DNA from: HyVt-477 sp965224605
GTDB lineage: Bacteria > Pseudomonadota > Gammaproteobacteria > Thiotrichales > Thiotrichaceae
NCBI GenBank assembly: GCA_965224605.1
Contig: CBDCZP010000016.1
Coordinates: forward strand, 22,383 to 86,382
Direction of reading: 5' to 3'
DNA length: 64,000 nt
Shown: positions 35,556 through 43,237 of the stretch, piece by piece
Numbering within the stretch: position 1 is the stretch's first letter
Layout: each line of letters starts with the position of its first letter
Program-made: the position numbers and the translations under genes
The notes under the pieces: generated by a model
What the model was told of the DNA's origin: nothing
What the model saw: the letters and a program-made list of their open reading frames with translations, nothing else
Database searches by the model: none

Positions 35556-36542
35556 ATGCCCCTTCAATCTCCCTTAAAAGACTGTTGGCACCCTGTTGCT
35601 TTTAGTTATCAAGTAGCCGAAAAACCTTATGCAACAGAACTATTAACACAAGCGATCGTCATTTGGCGTACATCCGATGGCAAAACACATGCTCATAGAG
35701 ATCGTTGCGTTCATCGTAGTAGTAAATTATCGAATGGCGTAGTCATCAATGATTCTCTTCGTTGTCCTTTTCATGGCTGGTCTTACAATGTTAAAGGAGC
35801 TTGTATTGATATTCCACAAGCTCCAGAAATGCGTATTCCCCCGTCGGCCTGTGTACCAGCTTACCAATGTGTAGAACGTTATGGCATTATTTGGGTTGCT
35901 TTAGTTGAGCCACGTTATCCATTGCCTGTAATAGCTGAATTAGAATCTCCTGATTGGCGCACGGTGACCATTGGCCCTTATACCTGGGATTGTGATGCCT
36001 CACGCATGTTTGAAAATTTGAATGATTTAAGCCATTTCTCTTGGGTGCATCCTGGTTTAGTGGGGGATCCTGATCGTCCAGAAGTACCAATACAGAATAT
36101 AAAACAAGATGGTCACATATTATATTGCAATATCAGTCGTCCAGACTGCGCTAATCCTAAAGAATTACCTGTTTTTGCTAGTGACAGCACAGAAAAGCCA
36201 ATGCGTTATACAAACTACCAGTTGCAATTACCTTTTACACATATTCAACATTCCAATTGGGGGGGGAGTAAAGGACTGGTTCATTTATCTGTTTGTCAAC
36301 CTCATTCTATCCAAAAAACAACCATGTACAGTTTGATTGCACGTAATTACAGTTTTGATGAAAAAATAGATAGAGAAATGCAAGAACTGGAAAGAATACT
36401 CTTTGAGCAGGATCGTATTGTAGTTGAGGCTCAATACCCTAAACAAGTGCCTTTTAAACCAGGTAAAGAAATGTTAATGAAATTTGACCTGATAGCAGCT
36501 ACTTATCGTCGTGCTATGCGTGAAGCTGGATTAGATTATTAG
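35556..36542 (+). CDS. Rieske-type non-heme iron oxygenase
   Basis: ATG 35556, just after the M20 stop, with AAAAAGGAAC upstream; a longer frame inside the M20 gene is rejected. The 328-residue protein has the Rieske cluster site CVHRSSKLSNG ... CPFHGW (C-x-H and C-x2-H) near residues 47-69 and the mononuclear iron site in the segment LNDLSHFSWVHPG (two His) near 155. The size and layout are like vanillate demethylase-type monooxygenases. It probably oxidises or demethylates a building block. A separate reductase is needed but not seen here. Confidence 0.85.
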   Translation: MPLQSPLKDCWHPVAFSYQVAEKPYATELLTQAIVIWRTSDGKTHAHRDRCVHRSSKLSNGVVINDSLRCPFHGWSYNVKGACIDIPQAPEMRIPPSACVPAYQCVERYGIIWVALVEPRYPLPVIAELESPDWRTVTIGPYTWDCDASRMFENLNDLSHFSWVHPGLVGDPDRPEVPIQNIKQDGHILYCNISRPDCANPKELPVFASDSTEKPMRYTNYQLQLPFTHIQHSNWGGSKGLVHLSVCQPHSIQKTTMYSLIARNYSFDEKIDREMQELERILFEQDRIVVEAQYPKQVPFKPGKEMLMKFDLIAATYRRAMREAGLDY

Positions 36543-36551
36543 GAGAAAAAC

Positions 36552-38357
36552 ATGAAAAATTCTTGTGTCCACCAGTTAGTCGAAAGGCAGGTGAAGAAAA
36601 ACCCTAATGGTATTGCACTTAAGTATGGAAAACTTCAATTAAGCTATCAGGAGTTAGACAATAAAGCGAACCAGTTAGCCCATTATTTGCAAGATTTGAA
36701 TGTACAACCTGACACTTCAGTCGCTATCTGCCTTGAGCGTTCGCCTTTAATGATGATAACCGTATTGGCAGTGTTAAAAGCAGGTGCAGCTTATGTTCCT
36801 TTGGATATTAATTATCCTACTGAACGTTTGGTTTATATGTTAGACGAGGCTAAACCAACTATTTTATTAAGTAGTAGTAATTTAACCAACATAACTACTT
36901 TACTTGAGCAACATCAAACAACTATTTATCTAGATCAAGTTTCACCCCAAGTTAGCAAACATAGCAATCAACCACCATTGTGCTCTGTAAAACCAGCTAA
37001 TCTTGCTTATATTTTATTTACTTCGGGTTCTACAGGACAACCAAAGGGAGTGATGATGGAACATCAGCCATTGGTTAATTTATTACAATGGCATACTCAA
37101 CATCGTTTAAGCAGGGAAGGTACGATTGCACTGCAATTTACACCGTTAAGTTTTGATGTTTCTTTCCACGAAATTTTTTCTGCCTGGTGTACTGGAGGAA
37201 CATTAATTATTACGCCTGAAACTATTCGTCGTGATCCATTGGCCTTGGTCGACTTAGTGATTTTTGAAGGGGTTCAAAAATGTTATATGCCTTTTGCTGC
37301 CTTACAACAGTTTGCTCACGCGGTGATGAATACAGGAAGAGTGCCCCATCAATTACTTGAGGTCATTACTGCGGGTGAACAATTACGCATTACAGCAGAA
37401 ATTGCTCATCTATTTGATGTAACAGGCGCACGATTACATAATCACTATGGTGCAACGGAATGCCAAGATGTGACTAGCTTTACTTTAACGGGTGCAAGCC
37501 GTCATTGGCTAACTTTACCGCCGATTGGACAACCCTTTGATCATGTGAAAATTTATTTATTAGACAAACAAAAACAAATAATAAAACAGGGTGAAATAGG
37601 AGAGTTATATGTAGGTGGAAATTGTTTAGCACGGGCTTACCTCAACCGGGAAGAATTAACAGAAAAAAGTTTTATTCTTAGCCCTTATACAACTAAAAAA
37701 TTATATAGAACGGGTGATTTAGCACGTTTTTTGCCCGATGGTAATTTGGAACATTTAGGTCGAGCAGATAGACAGGTAAAAATCCGAGGCTTTAGAGTTG
37801 AGCTGGGTGAAATTGAAGCTTGTCTGATGCAACATCATCTGGTTAAAGAAAGTGTAGTGACAGTGCATGAGAGGAAATCAGGAATAAAACGCTTATTGGC
37901 TTATGTTGTGCTAGCACAAAAAATGTCACAAGCCAACAAGGTACTTTCACAATATTTACAGAAAAATTTACCTGAGCATATGATTCCGGCTGCCATTACC
38001 AGTTTGGAAAAACTACCATTAACACCGAGTGGAAAAATTGATCGTGGTGCTTTACCTCTTCCAACAACACCTTCACCACCTAAAACCAATCTTCCCTCTA
38101 TGAGGCCACGTTCTCAATTTGAAACTTTAGTCATTGAGACGTGGCAAACAGTTTTAGATAATAATGAGATTAGTGTTCAATCTCATTTTTTTGAAATAGG
38201 GGGGGATTCCTTGAGCATGGCAAAAGTACAGCAAATACTAAGTCAAGCCCTAGGCAGAACTATTGCAATGACAATATTGTTTCAGTATCCTACAGTGCAA
38301 ACTTTGGCATCATATCTTAGCGCTATGTATGGTAAACAAAAAGCAGTATTTAAATAA
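36552..38357 (+). CDS. stand-alone NRPS module: adenylation-PCP
   Basis: A 601-residue protein. The adenylation domain (about 1-500) has YILFTSGSTGQPKG (A3), FDVSFHEIF (A4), HNHYGATECQ (A5), YRTGDLARF (A7), VKIRGFRVELGEIE (A8) and LTPSGKIDR (A10 Lys). The PCP (about 520-590) carries FFEIGGDSLS with the phosphopantetheine Ser. Visible specificity-pocket positions start Asp-Val-His, which I cannot assign to an amino acid. No C or TE domain, so it likely loads a starter or passes an aminoacyl unit in trans to the megasynthase. It follows the Rieske gene by 9 bases; a degenerate copy of its 3' end is at 40371. Confidence 0.9.
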   Translation: MKNSCVHQLVERQVKKNPNGIALKYGKLQLSYQELDNKANQLAHYLQDLNVQPDTSVAICLERSPLMMITVLAVLKAGAAYVPLDINYPTERLVYMLDEAKPTILLSSSNLTNITTLLEQHQTTIYLDQVSPQVSKHSNQPPLCSVKPANLAYILFTSGSTGQPKGVMMEHQPLVNLLQWHTQHRLSREGTIALQFTPLSFDVSFHEIFSAWCTGGTLIITPETIRRDPLALVDLVIFEGVQKCYMPFAALQQFAHAVMNTGRVPHQLLEVITAGEQLRITAEIAHLFDVTGARLHNHYGATECQDVTSFTLTGASRHWLTLPPIGQPFDHVKIYLLDKQKQIIKQGEIGELYVGGNCLARAYLNREELTEKSFILSPYTTKKLYRTGDLARFLPDGNLEHLGRADRQVKIRGFRVELGEIEACLMQHHLVKESVVTVHERKSGIKRLLAYVVLAQKMSQANKVLSQYLQKNLPEHMIPAAITSLEKLPLTPSGKIDRGALPLPTTPSPPKTNLPSMRPRSQFETLVIETWQTVLDNNEISVQSHFFEIGGDSLSMAKVQQILSQALGRTIAMTILFQYPTVQTLASYLSAMYGKQKAVFK

Positions 38358-38397
38358 GAGCAAAAGCATATTGACCTATTTGACCACAAGGGGAATG

Positions 38398-38874
38398 CTA
38401 ATCATTTTTTGTCTGTGACTTCAATGAATTTACTATCTTCCTTCCTTCTTTAAATTCTTTTTTTAGATCCTCATTAATGTCATCTACCTTAATATTATAA
38501 AATATCCCTCCAGATTCAAAGTGACGTACAAGCATACGTCCTACTGTATAAAGTTAAGACCCCTGATAATATAGATAAACCTCCTCCTCCAGCAAAGAAT
38601 CCAAGCCCAAGAACCAGTTTGGCAAAACTGGATAAGCCTAAGAGAGCTGTTGTACCAACAATGCCAACTAATAACCATGGAATAAATAAACATCCCCGGG
38701 GCAAGCCCTCTCGCTATCGCTCGCCTTTCTCGTTCCTCGAAAGCGGGGTATTAATAAGGCTGTTTCTTTTACCCTTTTACGCCCCAAGGGGCGGGGAATA
38801 TAACCCCAAGAGATTAAAGATTGTCCCAGCTCTTCTTCAAATGAAATCTTATAGAATGGTTTACCAGTTGGCAC
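38398..38874 (-). pseudogene. dead DUF697 gene interrupted by a small insertion
   Basis: A decayed copy of the gene at 40492. Matching segments on the minus strand are GKPFYKISFEEELGQSLI, then about 120 inserted bases, then TTALLGLSSFAKLVLGLGFFAGGGG, SILSGVLTLY, a frameshift (extra bases at TATAAAG), and the tail ending NSLKSQTKND-like. The start is missing. It lies just after the NRPS gene on the opposite strand, in the same arrangement as the NRPS remnant and intact DUF697 gene at 40371-41052. Confidence 0.75.
38690..38811. mobile_element. 122-bp insertion with IS200/IS605-like hairpin end
   Basis: Comparison with the intact DUF697 copy shows that bases 38690-38811 are extra. The insertion ends with a hairpin-forming GCCCCAAGGGGCGGGG stretch near 38781, similar to the foldback ends of IS200/IS605 elements (PATE-type). 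A related hairpin is at 58030. No transposase inside. Confidence 0.5.
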
Positions 38875-38893
38875 TACTTTTATAGTTTTATAC

Positions 38894-40057
38894 CTAAGTC
38901 CATTTTGGAGGAAGAATTTTTGATAAATCGCATCTATGGCTATATTTATTTGCTATTTGATGAACCTCTGAAACCAGCCCTTTCTCAAAAAGAATGGGTT
39001 CCAGTCCTAATGATATAAAGCATTCCTTCGCAACAAAAAATTCATTTTCTGCATCCTCAATATTTTTTCGGGGATTCTCAATGTAAGAGACTTCTGCTCC
39101 CGTTATTTTGGAGATAGTTTCAGCCAAATATTTTAGCCGATGCACTTCAGTCGTTTGGTTAAATATTTGTACCTTTGATCCTTTTTCCGGAGGATTGTTA
39201 ATAGCTAATTCAATACAACGCGTAGTATCTTGAATATTAATAAAGGCACGGCTTTGCTCGCCGCTACCATAAATCGTCAAAGGCATCCCCACAGATGCTT
39301 GAATTATAAATCTATTAAGAACTGTACCGTAAACTCCATCATAATCAAAACGATTAACCAGCCTTTCATCAAGGCTGGTTTCTTCAGTCTGCGTACCCCA
39401 GACATTACCTTGATGTAAGTCTGTAATGCGTATGTTATTATTTCTATTATAATACTGGAAGAAAAGCTGATCTTGAGATTTTGTCATATGATAAATACTC
39501 TCTGTCTCTGATGGATAGAGAATTTCTTTATCAACCCATTCACCCGAATGAGAATGAACCTTGATATTTAAGTATCCTTCAGGAATCTCCATTTCCGTCG
39601 TATGGTACCCATATACACCAATAGAACCAAGATGAATTAGATGAATATCTAGTTTGCTTTCCGCTATTGCAGATAAGACATTATGAGTGGCATTAAGATT
39701 ATTGTTTACGGTATAGCATCTTGTATCACTCGACATTGCAGAATAAGGAGCTGAGCGCTGCTCTGCAAAATGCACAATCGCATCGGGCTTAAAACTTTTC
39801 AGAAGAGAAAGTACCTTATGATATTCATTTGCAATGTCAAAATTAAAAAACTGGATCTCCTTCTCCGTCAATTCTTTCCACGCATCCAAACGAGTGCTCA
39901 TTGAGCTGATAGGTGTCAGTGTTTCCAACTCAAGTTCAACATCTATTTTTCGCCGTGAAAGATTATCAACTATTACAATGTCATGGCCTAATTTAGAAAG
40001 GTGTAGAGCATTTGGCCAACCACAAAAACCATCGCCACCAAGGATAATTATATTCAT
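38894..40057 (-). CDS. sqdB: UDP-sulfoquinovose synthase (SQD1/SqdB type)
   Basis: A 387-residue extended-SDR protein. The start reads IIILGGDGFCGWPNALHLSK (GxxGxxG variant GGDGFCGW typical of SQD1), followed by VDNLSRRKIDVE, HFAEQRSAPYSAM, the catalytic YHMTKSQ (Tyr-x-x-x-Lys), TDLHQGNVWG, and a C-terminal SLGLEPILFEKGLV. These match what I know of SQD1, which makes UDP-sulfoquinovose from UDP-glucose and sulfite. This is normally for sulfolipid; here it stands among natural-product genes, next to no second sulfolipid gene, so it may give a sulfo-sugar for the product (the GT2 at 56175 is a possible user). Confidence 0.85.
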   Translation of the reverse strand: MNIIILGGDGFCGWPNALHLSKLGHDIVIVDNLSRRKIDVELELETLTPISSMSTRLDAWKELTEKEIQFFNFDIANEYHKVLSLLKSFKPDAIVHFAEQRSAPYSAMSSDTRCYTVNNNLNATHNVLSAIAESKLDIHLIHLGSIGVYGYHTTEMEIPEGYLNIKVHSHSGEWVDKEILYPSETESIYHMTKSQDQLFFQYYNRNNNIRITDLHQGNVWGTQTEETSLDERLVNRFDYDGVYGTVLNRFIIQASVGMPLTIYGSGEQSRAFINIQDTTRCIELAINNPPEKGSKVQIFNQTTEVHRLKYLAETISKITGAEVSYIENPRKNIEDAENEFFVAKECFISLGLEPILFEKGLVSEVHQIANKYSHRCDLSKILPPKWT

Positions 40058-40370
40058 AATTTATAACTCATAATCTATTAAAAAAATATTTAAGGATTGC
40101 ACATAGACATGACTGAATAATAGCAACGTAAAACAAAAGGTACAGCGAAGTATTAAATAACAATCTTAGCAAATTTACATTTTTTCAATCCCCAAAAAAT
40201 GAAACAGGAATGTTGAATATGTAAACTTCAGAAGCAATACCGTTCAATTAAGCCAATCACTTATTGAGTCCTCTTGTAAGCTACTGGGAATATTGCTTTT
40301 TTACCAGAAGATCCTCTCTTATAACTACGGCTTAGTCGAATAGATTCGCGGCAACCATTGCAATGACAAT

Positions 40371-40452
40371 AGTGATTCAGTGACCCACAGTGAAAAGTTT
40401 AGCACCATATCTAAGCTCTATATGGTAGACAAAAAGCAACATTTAATTAGGA
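40371..40452 (+). pseudogene. degenerate copy of the NRPS 3' end
   Basis: Bases ATTGCAATGACAATAGTG... to ...GGTAGACAAAAAGCAACATTTAA align with the last ~85 bases of the NRPS gene (38267-38356) with scattered changes. It lies just before the intact DUF697 gene, as the NRPS 3' end lies before the dead one. The other part of the 434-base gap (40058-40370) is AT-rich; it should hold the sqdB promoter, but I see no clear motif. Confidence 0.7.
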
Positions 40453-40491
40453 ACAAAACATATCAACCTATTTCGACCATGAGTGAGGATG

Positions 40492-41052
40492 TTAATCAGC
40501 TTTTGTCTGTGATTTCAATGAATTTACTATCCTCCTTCCTTCTTTAAATTCTTTTTTAAAGTCCTTATTAATGTTGTCGACATTAAGATCATTAAGTGTC
40601 CCTCCAGATTCAAAGTGACGTACAAACATACGCCCTACCGCATAAGTTAAGGCTCCTGATAATATAGATGAACCTCCTCCGCCAGCAAAAGAACCGAGGC
40701 CTGGAATCAGTTTGGCAAAACTGGATAAACCTAAGAGAGCTGCTGCACCATGAATACCACCGGATACCATGGAAATAATTAAAGATTGCCCCTTCTCCTT
40801 TTCAAATGGAATCTTATAATGTAAACACAAACTGTGTACCATTTTTACTTGAGAGGCAACTAGAGCACCAAAATCAGCGAGAGGTACTGGTATCCAGCCT
40901 GTAGCCATTGAAATGTACATATAACGCTTAACAATACTGTTAGCTTTATTAGATAAAACTACAGTTTGAAGCTGTTCTTTCTTATCAGGCTCATTATCAG
41001 AAATATCTCTTTGATGTGAATTATTCATTAACTTTCTCAGCATCATTGGCAT
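40492..41052 (-). CDS. DUF697-family membrane protein coupled to a P-type ATPase
   Basis: A 186-residue protein. After a charged N-terminus (to about 45) comes the DUF697 domain: GWIPVPLADFGALVASQVKM, GQSLIISMVSGG, ALLGLSSFAKLIPGLGSFAGGGG and FVRHFESGGTLNDL, then a basic tail. Its start lies 32 bases inside the end of the ATPase gene, so it is translationally coupled to it; a later ATG at 41028 is an alternative start. The coupling makes a physical partnership with the ATPase likely. Intact version of the dead copy at 38398. Confidence 0.8.
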   Translation of the reverse strand: MPMMLRKLMNNSHQRDISDNEPDKKEQLQTVVLSNKANSIVKRYMYISMATGWIPVPLADFGALVASQVKMVHSLCLHYKIPFEKEKGQSLIISMVSGGIHGAAALLGLSSFAKLIPGLGSFAGGGGSSILSGALTYAVGRMFVRHFESGGTLNDLNVDNINKDFKKEFKEGRRIVNSLKSQTKAD

Positions 41053-43237
41053 TGGGCAATACCTTCTTCTCCTTGTATTTCCGTAAAGGCGAAAATGCGG
41101 TAGCTAATCCACCAAAAATGCCCAATTGCCATATAAAAGTACCTGTATAAAGACTGATGTGTAAGGCAAACACTCCTACCGTGATAACTCCAACAGGGAG
41201 CAAACTCACCAAAAATAGTTTCTGTAGTGTCTTATCAAAATCTCTCGCAATATCAAGCAAGAATCCTAGCTGTCTCAGGTCTCTATTCATTAATACAATT
41301 TGAGCAACGTCAGTAGCAACCGTTGTCGCACCGCTTAAGGAAATTGAAACATCCGCCTGAGTTAATGCAGGTGCATCATTAATACCATCGCCAATGAAGC
41401 ATACAAAACGCCCTTTATTTTGTAATTTTTCAACCAAAGCTGACTTATTTTGTGGTAGCACATCAGCAAAATAATGTTTGATACCTAAAATTTTAGCTAA
41501 GCTACGAGTAGGGCCCTCACTGTCTCCTGATATAATATATAAGTCCATCTTACGAGCTTTTAAATCCTTAATTGCTTCTAAAGCTTCGGGGCGAACGGTT
41601 GGTTGTAATTCAATAACACCCGCTAACGTGTTATTAAATGCAACCATAATGATTGAATGTCCTTTATCATTTGCTGAAATCTGTACCTGTTTCATTTTTT
41701 TAGAAACACCAATATCTTCCATCGCCATAAAGCGTGTGCTTCCCACATGAACCAGCTGCCCATTTAGCGATACTCTTATTCCAAACCCCATTTCATAATC
41801 AGCCTGATTGATTTCTGGTAATTCCAAATGGCGTTTTTGAGCTTCTTTTAAAATTGCCCTAGCAACAGGATGTGATTGCTTATATTCAGCCGCCGCTGCA
41901 TAGGTCAATAACTCATCTTCAGTTATGTTTCCTGACAAATAGATATTTGTAACCATGGGCTGTTCGAGAGTTAAGGTTCCTGTTTTGTCAAAAACGATCG
42001 TATCAATATTTTTCAATACTTCAAGTGAACGTGCATCTTTGATCAAAACACCATTATGAGAAGCAATATTAAGATAATTAAGCATGGTAATAGGGCCACT
42101 CAAACGTGCAGCTGTACCAACACCAGAATTCAGGATAGTTACAGAAGCAGCCATACTACGTAGTGCTAACCAAGCAAAGCCAGCAACACCAAGAAGATAA
42201 GGAGCAGCACGATCAGCAAATCGCTCCACTTTGGAAGCAAAAGGTAGTTGATAGTTTGCCGTATTTTCCAATACAGAGATAATTTGTGCGGAAACTGTAT
42301 CTTTGCCCGTCTTGTTTACTTTAATATTGATTTTTCCAGAAAGCATAACAGTATTGGAAAAAACGGCATCATCTGTTGATTTTTCAATAGGTTCTGACTC
42401 CCCTGTCAGTGCTTGTTGATCAATAGTAGCTAAACCATCAATTATGACACCATCAACAGGAACAGATTCTCCTGCATGCACAACCACAATATCATTAACT
42501 TGAACAGTTGAAAACGGTACCTCTATTTCAACATTATCAATGAGCAACCAAACAGAAAGAGGCTTTTCATTTAAAGAATCTGTGAGATTCTGCTGAAATC
42601 GTTTTTGAGTCAAGTCAGAAATTTTAAACGATATAGAAAAGAATAATAAAATTAAACTACCTGCTGTAAAAAAGCCACCTAGTAATGTCATAAGCTCTGC
42701 AATAAAAGCCAAAACCCAAAAGTTGATACGCTTATCTTTGAAAAGGCTCTTATATGCCGGCATAAAAAGGTTTCGATATAAGATATAAGACATAAATAAA
42801 ATATTTAATAAAAACAAGGGTGCATAAAGAAATTGAGCTGAAAAAGCAATAATACTATTAATAATACTCAAGCCTAGGTATCGATTATTATCTTTTTCTT
42901 CATCCGTAATGGTTACTTGTAAATTTTTTAACTGTTTGTCTCGTACTCCTCCAAGAATAGGATTTAAATGGCGGGTAACGAAATTTTGCCAGCTAGCATC
43001 TACTTGCCTTAAAAAAATAGGCACTTCTTGAGTAGTGTTTACGATTGGAGCTAATGCTTTATCTTTTCTTTTCAGCAATGAAGCTTTACCTTCTACACAG
43101 CTAGGGGTAACGATAATATTAGCATCAGAGGCCATTTGGTAAACTTTATCTAGAAAAATATCAATTTTTTTATTACCTATCTTCTCTTTGTAATGGGTAT
43201 TGGTACTTAATCGAGACAGCCTCTTAATTAAAGTCAT
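41021..43237 (-). CDS. P1B-like P-type ATPase without the CPx motif, in the biosynthetic operon
   Basis: A 738-residue ATPase, the longest copy, with an extra N-terminal region of about 110 residues that has no metal-binding motif except one Cys (TPSCVEG). Membrane helices follow, then the actuator LTGESEP, DKTGTLT near residue 416, QSHPVARAI in the nucleotide domain and the hinge GDGINDAPALTQ. The helix before the phosphorylation site reads AARLSGPITMLNYL, with no Cys-Pro-x. The gene starts with an ATGA overlap with the carbamoyltransferase gene and overlaps DUF697, so it belongs to the PKS-NRPS operon. Cargo unknown. Confidence 0.88.
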   Translation of the reverse strand: MTLIKRLSRLSTNTHYKEKIGNKKIDIFLDKVYQMASDANIIVTPSCVEGKASLLKRKDKALAPIVNTTQEVPIFLRQVDASWQNFVTRHLNPILGGVRDKQLKNLQVTITDEEKDNNRYLGLSIINSIIAFSAQFLYAPLFLLNILFMSYILYRNLFMPAYKSLFKDKRINFWVLAFIAELMTLLGGFFTAGSLILLFFSISFKISDLTQKRFQQNLTDSLNEKPLSVWLLIDNVEIEVPFSTVQVNDIVVVHAGESVPVDGVIIDGLATIDQQALTGESEPIEKSTDDAVFSNTVMLSGKINIKVNKTGKDTVSAQIISVLENTANYQLPFASKVERFADRAAPYLLGVAGFAWLALRSMAASVTILNSGVGTAARLSGPITMLNYLNIASHNGVLIKDARSLEVLKNIDTIVFDKTGTLTLEQPMVTNIYLSGNITEDELLTYAAAAEYKQSHPVARAILKEAQKRHLELPEINQADYEMGFGIRVSLNGQLVHVGSTRFMAMEDIGVSKKMKQVQISANDKGHSIIMVAFNNTLAGVIELQPTVRPEALEAIKDLKARKMDLYIISGDSEGPTRSLAKILGIKHYFADVLPQNKSALVEKLQNKGRFVCFIGDGINDAPALTQADVSISLSGATTVATDVAQIVLMNRDLRQLGFLLDIARDFDKTLQKLFLVSLLPVGVITVGVFALHISLYTGTFIWQLGIFGGLATAFSPLRKYKEKKVLPNANDAEKVNE

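Noticed and set aside
38516..38885. Short open frames around 38516-38885 as small genes
   Set aside because: They are pieces of the dead DUF697 gene and of the sequence inserted in it.
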